Part shown: piece after piece, positions 12,297 through 22,563 of the stretch
Position numbering within the stretch: the first letter of the stretch is position 1
Layout of the letters: the number at the start of each line of letters is the position of its first letter
Assembly: GCF_022201045.2 (NCBI RefSeq)
Contig: NC_068564.1
Location: 28,549,001-28,613,000, forward strand
DNA: 64,000 nucleotides
From: Citrus sinensis
Taxonomy: Eukaryota; Streptophyta; Magnoliopsida; Sapindales; Rutaceae
Direction of reading: 5' to 3'
Notes under the pieces: generated by a model
Database searches by the model: none
The model's input: the letters and a program-made list of their open reading frames with translations, nothing else
Told to the model about the DNA's origin: nothing
Position numbers and translations under genes: made by a program

Positions 12297-14230
12297 ATGG
12301 AACGTGAAGACGGATTCAGAGGCTATCCCAACAAGCTTGCAAGAGCAAGTACCGGTAACAACATTTTTATGTACCCTAGCTTTTTAATTAGTTAGCTTTT
12401 GTTTCTTCTACACTTTTCATTTTACTTTTTATCTAATTTTGTATATTCATATTCTTTATTTCATGCATGCATGGCTTTTTTTTTCCTCAATTGATCGATC
12501 TTCTATTTGAAACTAAATTAATATGCTTTTGATTTTGGGCAGATTTTGATTTACCTGTGTTAATTATTAGATACGCATGCAAACGTTGTTCTTCTTCTTA
12601 ATTTTCGATTTTTTTTTTCTTCCTTTTCGTAATGATTTGACGTGATTTGAACATCATCTTAGGCTGAGTTTTGTTTTGCCCCCAAAAATTAGAAGAAAAA
12701 AAAAAAAATTTAGCCACCTTTTTGCTCTCCATTCTATTTTACGGTAACGGCTGGTCGGTTCTGTTTCTATTTTGCTTAGTGTCTTTTTTTTTTTTTCTCT
12801 TGATAATATATCTTCTATTTTATCTTTACCCTTCATAAATATATTCAGAAAGAAAAAGTATACTCGAAACAATTGTTTGCTCTTTTATACTTTTACTGAC
12901 ATGGCTTGCATGCATGAAGTCTCCTTGACTCTGGACCTCCAATCAGCAAATTAATAGATTTATTTATTTATAACTACGAACCCTAAAAATTAAACTCATT
13001 TTTCTTTTCGTAATTTTTGATTTTCTATGAAAACAAACACATTTTTTTTTACCTTTCAAATCAAGAGTGTGTCCACGGATTTCTTAGGGAACATTCAACC
13101 CACCATGGAGAAGAGGAAAAGGCTTTGTCTTTGACAAAAACAACAAATAAAACAAAGAATCTCAACAGTAGCGAAGTGGTAGGGCCCCTAATCCTCAGAT
13201 TGCCATTTGCGGGACCCCCACACCTTCTTGCGCCTGGCATGCGCTCCTTTCCGCCACGTATGCCGCGCAAATGTATGACCTGGCGTCCGTTTTTCCCACT
13301 ATTTCAGGTTTATCCCGTTTGTATTTTTCTGCTGACGTGGCTGACCAGCCAATTTTTTTTTTTTTTATAAAAAAAACAACACATTTTTTAATTATTTAAT
13401 TTAATTTAATTTAATTAATATCATTTTATTTATCATGCACATTTCATAACATGGTAGTAATTTAGTACAAATACATGCACTAATGGTAATGGTGTCACAT
13501 TTTATCATATTTGGTTTCAGCCTCGACAAGTCATCCAAGGCACGACTCCGCCGCCATCGCCGCCGCGATACACGCCAGCGTCGACAACAACAACAACAAC
13601 AACAGCAGCAGCAGCTATAACAACGTCCCAAATGAGCAACGACAACAGCTTCCATTGCAGTCACTGCTACCGCCTGCCGGAGCACCATGCGTTGTCCGCG
13701 AGCAGGACCAATACATGCCGATAGCCAACGTCATACGCATTATGCGTCGCATCCTCCCGCCTCACGCCAAAATCTCCGACGATGCAAAAGAGACCGTCCA
13801 AGAGTGTGTCTCCGAGTACATCAGCTTTATCACTGGGGAGGCCAACGAACGCTGCCATCGCGAGCAGCGCAAGACCATCACCGCCGAGGATGTCGTCTGG
13901 GCCATGGGCAAATTGGGCTTCGACAACTACGTCGAGCCGCTCTCTCTTTTCCTGAACCGGTTCCGCGACAGTGAGCACGAGCGTACTGCCGCTCAACACA
14001 ATGAGCCCATACCAATGCCGAGGCGCGGCCCTTCTGTGGATTACGGGTTGTTTGGACTGCCCCCCGGCCCTTTTGGGCCCGTCTTCAACATGGGCCCCCA
14101 GCAAGGCGTTTTCGATCCCTCTATCGGCGGGTTCTTGAGGGAAGGGTCCGGCTCTGGCAGTGGATCCTCCTCCCAGGCTACCGGTCATAATCATCTCCCC
14201 GGCTTTGATCCGTTTGCTCAGTTCAAATGA
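12297..14230 (+). CDS. LEC1: LEC1-type NF-YB transcription factor subunit
   Basis: B subunit of the CCAAT-binding NF-Y complex; it pairs with NF-YC through its histone fold. Two coding exons, 12297-12354 and 13521-14230, join in phase (ACC G | CC) to give 255 aa. The start [10 protein letters not shown] resembles LEC1/L1L N-termini. A low-complexity stretch [10 protein letters not shown] is encoded by AAC and AGC repeats. The B domain runs from [13 protein letters not shown] to about LNRFRD (residues roughly 75-170). The LEC1-class aspartate is present (KISDDAK, where other NF-YBs have KISKDAK). The tail GFDPFAQFK matches the LEC1-type ending FDxxxQxK. LEC1-class factors drive embryo identity and seed maturation. 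The second exon is GC-rich compared with its surroundings. LEC1 and L1L are hard to separate by eye; the B-domain flanks and tail favour LEC1. Confidence 0.92.
12462..13479 (+). promoter_or_regulatory. RY-motif cluster in the LEC1-type intron
   Basis: The 1166 bp intron contains CATGCATGCATG (12462-12473), CATGCA (12576-12581), CATGCATG (12909-12916), and CATGCA at 13434-13439 and 13474-13479. CATGCA is the RY core bound by the B3 factors ABI3, FUS3 and LEC2, which share a seed network with LEC1. The motifs are seen directly; function is inferred. Confidence 0.5.
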
Positions 14231-14731
14231 TTTGGGCTAATTAATTGGCTTTTGAACCCCGAGTTCTGATTGTTACAATAATAATTAAGACACAATTGAA
14301 ACTGTTTAAGAATGGAAAGATGACATTGGTTGGATTTTCTAATAATTTATTTTTCCTATCCCTATTTATTTGTATTTTGAAATCATTAAACATTAATACA
14401 AACGTTGGGGAGGAAAAAACAGTGATGGTTGAAATTAATTTTCTTGAATTAAAAATATCTTCTTCTTTTTTTAATTATTTCAGAATTGTGATGCGGTCAG
14501 CTAATTGGACGGCTGTGATCTTTGGGCTTGTATATGTCATGGTGACCTAAGAAGTTGCCTTAATTAAACTAGATCGAAAACTTGGCCACAGCTACGTTTT
14601 AGGAAATATGAGAATTACTTTTCCATATTCCTGACAAATTTTCTATGCACGCACCTCTGTAGTTTTTCTGCACAAAATAACGTCAAATTCTCAATACAGC
14701 AGCCATTCCAAATTTGGGCAAACCTATTTTC

Positions 14732-14868
14732 AGGTGATTCAGTAACATTGTCAGCCCCAGAGAATATTAATTAAGGGTATTTCTAAGTCATATTTATTTT
14801 AACTTATAATTAGATATTTTAGTATAAAAATGAGTAACAAACTAGTGGAGTCAATTGAATTAGTGGGT
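14732..14868 (+). repeat. Direct repeat A, copy 1
   Basis: A 137 bp unit beginning aggtgattcagtaacattg, repeated at 15139-15274 with about 90% or more identity by eye. The two copies are separated by 270 bp of AT-rich DNA. The origin is unknown; it could be the ends of an unclassified element or a segmental duplication. Confidence 0.8.
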
Positions 14869-15138
14869 CCAACTATGTTGCAACAGTTGTAAGGTACCTC
14901 ATTTTTTGTTTTTTGTGATTTAACTGATGTCAAATTTGACAGAACACATTTTACTTCATTTTATTCATAAGATATTAAGAAATATTATAATACTTTATAT
15001 TTACATACATTATTAAAATTTTATTTAGCACCTTACACTCTTTTTATTTATTATTTTTATAAATATTAAAGTACTTATTTGTTTACATTCAATACTAGCA
15101 TCGACGGAAAGACAACAATATTCCTAAATTTATAAATT

Positions 15139-15274
15139 AGGTGATTCAGTAACATTGTTAGCCCCATAACATATTAGTTAAGGGTATTTCTAAGTCATAT
15201 TTATTTTAACTTATAATTAGATATTTTAGTATAAAAATGAGTAACAAAATAGTGGAGTCAAGTGAATTGGTGGG
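15139..15274 (+). repeat. Direct repeat A, copy 2
   Basis: Second copy of the unit at 14732-14868. It stops 11 bp before the target-site duplication of the Mutator-like element at 15296. Confidence 0.8.
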
Positions 15275-15295
15275 TAGTAAGTTACATTTAAGGGA

Positions 15296-16504
15296 GGGTA
15301 ATTTTTAAAAACCTCCCCTGAGGTTTGGACTTGTTGCAAGTAGATGGCGAGAATCCGTTTATTTGTAAAACAACCCATACCGTCAGTTAGTTTTTACATT
15401 GACCATTAGTTGACTGTGCAAAGATAATATTACCCCTAATAACAGTTTGTAGACTATCATAGCTAAAAAATGCTGAGATTGTCGGTACGAAAATCACAAA
15501 TCCTTTTTATTCCCCAAGGATAAACACTCGCATGAAGCTACAACAGTCCCCTGGCACTCGAAAAAAAGAACTTGCACCACCAAGACCATATATTTCATTT
15601 TTGCAAAATAATCATTTTTGGTTGCTTAATTTTGGAAGAATAATAATAATAATAATAATCACAAAAAATTAATTGAAAACTTGACTAATTTTCTTTGGTG
15701 GAGAATTTTAAACCGAAACCGACTCAGGAACCTACAATTAATCAAAAGGAAGCTAGTACTAATAAAAAAGTAACCGATCAAAAATCATCGAGGATAATAA
15801 AAATATTGAATTTAAATAACTAAAAATGCCATCGGAAATTGAAATTAATTATTTAACATATAGCATGAAATAAATCTTCACTATTAGTGCTAGGCAGCTG
15901 TCGTTCAGCTTGGATTTAAGAGTTGGCGGTCGGTCAACTTTGAGACAGCGTGTTCGAAGTCAAATAAGTTGCAGCAGAGGTTGCAGGGGGCAGATTGCAA
16001 CGAGGTTGTGGTGGACCAAAGGTTGTGTTGCGGTGGACCAAAGGTCGTGTCGCGGTGGAGAAGAGGTTGCGTTGCGCTGACTTGGCTTCACGGTGATGGG
16101 ATGGCTGGGCTGGGTAGCCGCTTGGCCAACTATGTGTTCGCTGTATTGGATTGTGTTTTCACTTTTTGATATTTTCTTGTGTGTTAATTTAATTAGATTA
16201 GTGAGTTTGTGTGTGTTGTGTGTTTACAATTGATTTGATTAGATATTTAAGTTAAAACAATTTATTGCAAATTTCTTTTTGTAAGTTTGGCTTTTATTTG
16301 TATAAGAATAAAGTAACTGAAATGACTAGCTACTATTCTCAAGGCAACGAAAGTTGCAAAAAAATTGTTTTATTGCGAAATGTCAACAATGCCCACAACT
16401 ACCCAAACAGAGCAAAAATATAGGGGATTTTTTACAAATAAATAAATTTTCACTATCTACTTGCAACAAGCTCAAACATGAGGGGAAGTTTTTAAAAATT
16501 ACCC
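15296..16504. mobile_element. Non-autonomous Mutator-like element (MULE)
   Basis: A 1209 bp element with long inverted termini that start GGGTAATTTTTAAAAAC at both ends. They stay alignable for roughly 80-90 bp, including CTTGTTGCAAGTAGAT. It is flanked by a perfect 10 bp target duplication ATTTAAGGGA (15286-15295 and 16505-16514), typical for MULEs (8-11 bp). No transposase is visible. The interior 15900-16170 is markedly GC-richer and contains short imperfect iterations of gcggtggaccaaagg. It may be a captured host segment (Pack-MULE style), but I cannot name a source gene. The perfect target duplication suggests a fairly young insertion. Confidence 0.85.
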
Positions 16505-16941
16505 ATTTAAGGGAATCCATTAATTAATTGTTAGCAAAATATCAAATAAAATTAAGGCGGTTCAGAATATTAGTCAACTTTGACAAGATTACGTGATCCG
16601 TGTGTGACGGGACGGGACGGTCAATCCGGCATGCAAACCACGTGTCCCAATCGAGAAGTCCAGGGTCGCGACTGTGTGGGCAGCTGTGGTAGGCGGTCAC
16701 CGTCTCAGGGTTCGTTGTCTGTCGCTTTTCTTGGCAGTATAAGCACTGTGCATGAACAAGCAAAAGCAAAATCTTCTGGTAAACGCAATTAATAATTGAA
16801 GGCGACAATTAATTAATTAAATGAAAGAAGCCAATTGCTTACGAGAAGAGTCTTTGTCTGTGTAGAAACGGTCAAGTAAGTACAGAGCTGCTTACTTATA
16901 GGCCGTATTAATTACAATGCATGCGTTATTGGCTAGCGTCC

Positions 16942-16988
16942 GGTGACGGTGACTGTGACTGTGACCGTGACCGTGACCGTGACGGTGA
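16942..16988 (+). repeat. GTGACN hexanucleotide minisatellite
   Basis: About seven tandem GTGAC(C/G/T) units, read as VTVTVT or DRDRDR in different frames, followed by a 13-base A run. The repeat is directly visible. Confidence 0.85.
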
Positions 16989-17013
16989 GCGATCAAAAAA
17001 AAAAAAAAATCTC

Positions 17014-17188
17014 TATAAAAGGCGCTTTAGCCCGTTCTACATATATATCAAGTATGAGCAAATGCAACGATGGAGTGCTGAGCTTGTACGTTTCTCTCAT
17101 TTTCCCTTTCATTCTTGTTTGTTTGATCTCTTCAGAATATATCATGATCTCGCATGATGAAGCTTGTTTCGTTTTCTTTGTTTGTTAA
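17014..17188 (+). other. TATA box plus 44-codon reading frame (possible small transcript)
   Basis: A good TATA box (TATAAAA, 17014-17020) stands 34 bp before an ATG at 17054 that opens a 44-codon frame (MSKCNDGVLSLYV...). The frame is hydrophobic in its middle and matches nothing I recognise. A GTACGT donor-like site lies inside it, so the frame could be part of a spliced transcript or of no coding significance. Low confidence; the promoter-like spacing is the only support. Confidence 0.2.
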
Positions 17189-18239
17189 TTTGTGCGGCGT
17201 GTACGTATTATATTTACATTGATGGTAACTTGCTTAACTATGAACTTGGTTCGATGACAGAAGAGAGAGAGTACAACCCGCCATTAGCTAAAGAGTCTTT
17301 GCTTTTGTTGGGAGTGTGCTCTCTCTTCTCCTGTCATTGAGTTATTTTTATTTGTCATTTAATTATTTGTTATGCTTTGCAAATCTTTTTATGCGTAATT
17401 TAACTCTTAAAGATTTTGAAATTCATAATTTAATTTATTTATTTTTGGAAATTCATCAAGTCATTATCAAATTATTGTTATTCTTAAACTATATATGTAT
17501 TTTCATTGTTACAATTGTTTATTATTTTACATTTAATTAGATTTTTTTTTTTGCTCTTAATTATTGTAAATTTTAGTAGCTACATATCTTTAGGAAATGA
17601 AATTATCTACATATTCATAGGAAATAAAATTAATGTAGTTAATTCTCTTACATAATACATATACTTACAGAAAAACACATCTTCAAGTTTTTACTTACAG
17701 AATAACACATCTTCAACTTTCAAGATCAGCAAAAAATTGAACAACTAGTTGCTTGTTTTCTTAGTCAATTTTTATTATTCACCTAAGTCGTTTGAACCAC
17801 CATCGAAATCACCCTACTTGTTAAATAGGCTTTTTTTTCGACCAAAAATTTTAGAAGATCATACATTTAATTTCCTTCAATATTTCATTTGTGTATCTAT
17901 ATTTTTAATATTAAATTTATTAGGAGAATATAAAACAATGTTTATCGCATACCAGAGAAAAGAAAAAAGAAAAGAGAAGATTAATAGTGATACGGATTCT
18001 TTTAAAACATATTTATAGAAAAAGAACACATTTTCGTTGTTTCTTTTAAATTTTGTTCATACGTAATATAAGTGTGCCAAACGATATTTACATTAGTTTT
18101 ATTGACAAATGTAGGCGATGGGGGACCCTGATTTGTTTCTCAAAATCCTTCCTTCCTTCCCTACTAACAATACATGTCAAAATAACACAAAACTAAGATA
18201 AATCACATCAAAGTTAGTAATTAAATAATTAGAAGAATC

Positions 18240-19865
18240 AACAAAAATCAAAATATTTACCTCATAAACCCTTTCACCAGGGACCGAATCAAGTTACCGC
18301 CACCGCCAGTACCAACAACGAAAGAGCCAAACTGCCGACAGGAGAACTTTAGTTTGATCACCTTTTGGACTCCGACTGCTTAGTTCTTGCTAAAAATATA
18401 TGTGACATGAAATTGGGTAATTTGTAGACCTGGAGACAGGAACTGGACGAGGGTAAATCTGAATAATGTAAATTTTTCATGATATCATATGTTACAGGAA
18501 TGAATAATTATATGCCCTTGGTGCTTATCATGGTGCCCTCTTTCATATAAATTTTGTTAACTCTGGGGCTGATGCAATAAAACTGCTTGTCACTGATGTT
18601 AAGAAGCTCAGCAGAACAGGCTACTTGGTGGAGTTGGAGGGTGAATTGTTGCTTGTTCTACGATTCCAAGGATACTCTATATTTTTAGGTTTACAGGTAG
18701 GGTTGGCCAAGATTAGAGTGGATTGAGGCGAGAAATATGGGTGATAATGAAATATTGTTCGCTTGCCACTGGTCATTTTAGTAGTGGACCCGACTTTGAA
18801 GCAAATTGCATTTATTTCATTGATGATGAGTTTTAATCCCGCGAGTTCTTTTTGGAAATTGTAAGGGTGCATGTCTTCAACATTAAGACCCTTCGTTGTC
18901 AATCTTTTCACAAGGAGGCTCCCTTGCTTTGGGAAAATCTGCCGCGTCGGCAGAGAGTTGGACAAAAAAAAAAAATGTAAGTCATTTATACGTAACCTAG
19001 CAGTACAGATATACATGTATTTTGTCTATGCGTCTGCTTTATTTCTTTTAATAATTTATTAATTGCTTACAGCTTATATAAGCTGCATATACAGAAGTGA
19101 GATTGCAGAAGGGATAAAGTTGATCGACTCATCTCTGTCTCCTTAACTTTTAAAGATTTTATTATTAATTGTTTTGTCATTTGTGTGTCTCTCAATGGCT
19201 GATAAAAAGAGTCTCTCAAGTTAAGTTAAGATACTGTTTTTACTTTCAATAAGCCACCAATTTGTGCGCATTTATGTATTTGCTGAAGTGAATGCTAAAA
19301 CGAGCATAACATTCAGGTCTCGGAGGGCAGCAACACCTCTCTTACTTGACATTAATTATTAAGCATAAATAATTTATATATGGGTTTGAAATTTCAGTAT
19401 TGTCACGTTCTACCTGTATTGATTAGGTTTTAACAGATTTTGCTAGCAGGGCTTCAAAGAGAGAGGATGGTGATGATGCTCTGTGGACAATGCCTATAGA
19501 CAAGCGTTTCATTAAGATACTCTACAAAGCAACAAGATGGGAAATGCAATTAAACTTCAAATTTGAAGAGCATGGGTCGCATGGTAATTTTCAAATATCC
19601 TTTTTAATTTGTTTCCAAGTGAACAGGAAAATCCTAATGCAGAACAATTTGGCGAAAAGGGGCCTCGTTGTTATCATATGCTTAGTGAAATTTTTAGAAA
19701 CCCTTCTGCAAAACCATCTCACAACAATAATAAACTTTGTGAGAATTCAGTTTACTAATAAAGATACGAGGAAGTTTGTTGCGATGTCTCCTGCAAGGAA
19801 GATAGATATAGTGTGGCTTAATAATCTAAAACGAGTAAGGTATAATTTGAACTTGAATTTTGTTA
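18240..19865 (+). pseudogene. Decayed DUF295 + Myb/SANT-like gene (relic of the fusion family)
   Basis: A broken + strand relative of the minus-strand array at 40-54 kb. The DUF295 part is recognisable in pieces: YLINPFTRDRIKLPP (about 18254), YLVELEGELLLVLRF (about 18621) and FEANCIYFIDDEF (about 18798). Then a cag acceptor at 19449 is followed by GGCTTCAAAG (start of the SANT exon in the array), reading ASKRE...LWTMPIDKRFIKILYK. A further acceptor at 19628 starts ENPNAEQFGEKG..YHMLSEI, matching KNPLAKQFQNKG..YHLLDET of array unit 1. The end FVAMSPARK...WLNNLK matches the array's FVAMSNGRKRKWLHTLK. Several stops and frameshifts separate these blocks, and no F-box was found. Divergence shows it is older than the array. 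Confidence 0.7.
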
Positions 19866-21745
19866 TTTCAATGTTTAAATTTTACTGCGAGGATGTTAAT
19901 TAATTAATGAAACTGGTCATGACTCATGAATATGAAGTTGGTGGTGTTTTTTCTGAGGCTGCCGGCCCGTCCGTTCGTCAACGTCTTATAATTGACGTTT
20001 CAATACTCCATGAACGTACTTGAAACAAAATGAAAACTATGTTCTCGGATGTTGTTTCTCCAAAATCAGGGAGCTATATATTAGGACCCATTAGTGATGA
20101 TATTATTTATAAATTTGAACTTTAAAGAGTAATTTGTAGAGCTGGCAAATTGGGATGGTGATATCTGGATCTGGATCCATATGTAAGTGAATGCAGATTT
20201 AGATTTAAAATCATTATTTTTATTTTTGGAACTATATTTAGATTTGAAAAAAATATATATGTAGATCCAGATGCAGGTAATATGCATACAAATTACGAGC
20301 AAATATTTTGAATATCTAGATCTGTATAAATTAAAAATTTAACAATTTACCTAATAATATCCAATAAAATTCAATTATAATTTGACGATCAACAATTCAA
20401 TATCTAGAATAACATACTATAGCATAAAGTCCCAAATAAAAATACCAAAATATAAATCAAATATCAAGAATAATATAAATTTTAGTCTAGCAATACCACA
20501 AATCCACAAATAAAATTATAAAAATACTACAAATCCACATAAAATAATACAAATCCCAATATATTTCTTAATTTAATTTAACTCCTAATTTTTTAAATTA
20601 CTATTATTATGTGTTTTTCATTTAACTAACACATTTTTTAATTTAATTTTAATTTAATAAATAACCTAATTTAATTAAAAAAAACAATGCAGATCCAAAT
20701 ATCTAGGTTTCTGGATGCATTTGCATCCGTATTTGAATTTGGATAAGCATGGTTTCTAAGTTTTAGGATTCAAATCTGCATTTTTTTATGTGTGGATCCC
20801 GATTTTTCTAGATCTTCAGGATCCAAATCAATGATATGATCATATTTTCTATTTTAAATTATTTTATAGGTTCTTTTCATCAAAACCCAAATATTAGACA
20901 TGATTTTCTTTTTTTTCTTTTTTATTTTATGAAAGAATGAACATGCACATAATTTTTCATTTATAAATTATTATATAGATTTAGATCTTTAATAATGTAA
21001 ATATATAATATTTTGATAGATATGCATATTTTATAACATGCATAAATATTATATATAGTGTAAACCTTTGTGGTACGGGTGTTTAATGGTTCAAATACAA
21101 GTCCAATCTATCATATATTGGATTTGATACTTTGGATCTAATCCAATTCAATCACTTATTGAAATCCAATATATTCCAAATCAATGAAGCATGAAATCCA
21201 ATTTAATCTGATCTAATCAATCTTATAAAAATAAAACTTTACAAGCAAAATAAGTCAATTGCACTCCAAAGTTCTAATCACTAACAATTATATATCAACT
21301 TCTTTAATATTTCATAATTCGTTTTTTTTTTATTATCATATGCTTAAAAAATAATTAAAATTTTAATACCTTGAATATGTAATATATATAATCAGATGTT
21401 CAATATAAGCTTTATTAAATATTTGGATATTAAAAAATTTATTAAGTAACTCATTTATTTTTTATATCGGATTAAAATTTTAATATTTTAATATAATTAT
21501 TAAATTAATCATATTTAAATCGACATAAATTTGACCGACAAATTTTGCTAGCTCTCTACTAATTTGAACACCCCATCAGAATCTTTAGCAAAATCTCAAA
21601 CATGTCGGATCTTGTCAACCAAGTTTTGTTTGTTTTGTCTTTTACACATTAGTCCCTTGACTAAAGTTGACCGTCAAACACAGTAACGATGTAAGGTCAA
21701 TAATTTCATTTCAAATAAAAGACGCTAAAACCAGTACGTAATCGA
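19866..21745. other. Intergenic, repeat-like AT-rich DNA
   Basis: Two stretches look like old non-autonomous elements. One is 20130-20840, where GATCTGGATCC-rich ends read back inverted near the right side. The other is 21078-21577, with GGGTGTTTAATGG at the left and TTTGAACACCCC at the right. I could not fix target-site duplications for either, so they are not called as mobile elements. The right end is the upstream region of NMNAT. Confidence 0.35.
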
Positions 21746-21751
21746 CACGTG
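21746..21751 (+). promoter_or_regulatory. G-box upstream of NMNAT
   Basis: CACGTG within GACACGTGTT, about 0.8 kb before the NMNAT start. Nearby TTGAC-type W-box cores lie at 21666-21676 (gttgaccgtcaa). These are core motifs only, with no functional proof. Confidence 0.35.
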
Positions 21752-22563
21752 TTCCAGAGTCACACTAAGATACTAACACTTGTAAACAATTAAAAAAATA
21801 TCATTAAAATAAAAAATCTAAAGAGCTGCCAAGTGACCGCCGCCGACACGCTTCCGGTCGACGGTCCCCGGCGTTCGACGGCCCTTTCTCTCGAGAAGTT
21901 AGAAGAAGCTTGAGTTGATTTCAGTACCAGTGAGGCTCACGCTAGATCACTTAAATGGTTATGTCTTCTTGTGTTCTTTTGGTTGTAAAGATACAAAGAA
22001 AGTTGATTTTTTTTTTTTTTCACCTTGCTAGTTTTTTAACTAAAGGATGAATAAAGGGTGAATCCCCTTCTATTGTTGCTGATGCTTCAAGATCTTTCGC
22101 TCTGCCGTCGTTTTTGTCTGCTTCATATTTCAAGGGTAAAATTTAATGTTTTCAAATTTCTGTTTCTTTGTTCGTAACGGTCAACTTGACCAATGGACCT
22201 AAAACTTTGAAATTTTGAATCACGTAGGACTTATTTGACACGATTTGCAAACTACAATTTCCTTTTGATTTTGCGGTCAGCCACTCAGACTGCAGTGTCA
22301 TTAACCCCTTGATTTCTGTTCTTTCATTTCTTTTGCTTGTCAGCAGCTGGCTACTTAAGGGAAGCTCCATTGAAAGGTTGTTAAGTTGTGGCTTCTGCTC
22401 CCACCTGTACTGCCCCCCAAAAAAAAAAAAAAAAACGCTTTGAAACGGTGCGTTGATTACAATGTTTGTAGGAATTATAGGACAATACCAGTGTGAACAT
22501 AGATTTTTTTTTTTTTTTTATCCCCTCATTTTCATTATATGAGATTTTTTTTTTTCAGGTGCC

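Larger units (their letters stand above)
14231..15295. other. Intergenic, LEC1-type 3' flank
   Basis: Probable 3' UTR, then AT-rich DNA containing the two direct repeats at 14732 and 15139. A 101-codon open stretch (14245-14550) starts 15 bp after the NF-YB stop. It has no domain and looks like chance in AT-rich 3' sequence. Confidence 0.5.
16515..18239. other. Intergenic with promoter-like segment
   Basis: Holds an ABRE-like ACGTGTC (16640-16646), a hexanucleotide minisatellite (16942-16988), a TATA box with a short reading frame (17014-17188), and AT-rich DNA. No recognisable protein domain. The missing F-box half of the relic that starts near 18240 would be expected here, but I could not find it. 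Confidence 0.5.

Noticed and set aside
13667-14194. 175-codon open frame opposite the LEC1-type exon 2
   Set aside because: It is the antisense of a GC-rich coding exon; open antisense frames are common there, and it has no domain.
14245-14550. Second small gene directly after the LEC1-type stop
   Set aside because: AT-rich 3' sequence, no domain, no promoter; most likely chance and 3' UTR.
18621-19016. 131-codon minus-strand frame
   Set aside because: It overlaps the + strand DUF295 relic, whose blocks are recognisable; the minus frame has no similarity to anything.
20130-21577. Two possible MITEs or foldback elements
   Set aside because: The ends look partly inverted, but I could not find matching target-site duplications or fix borders, so they are only mentioned in the intergenic entry.
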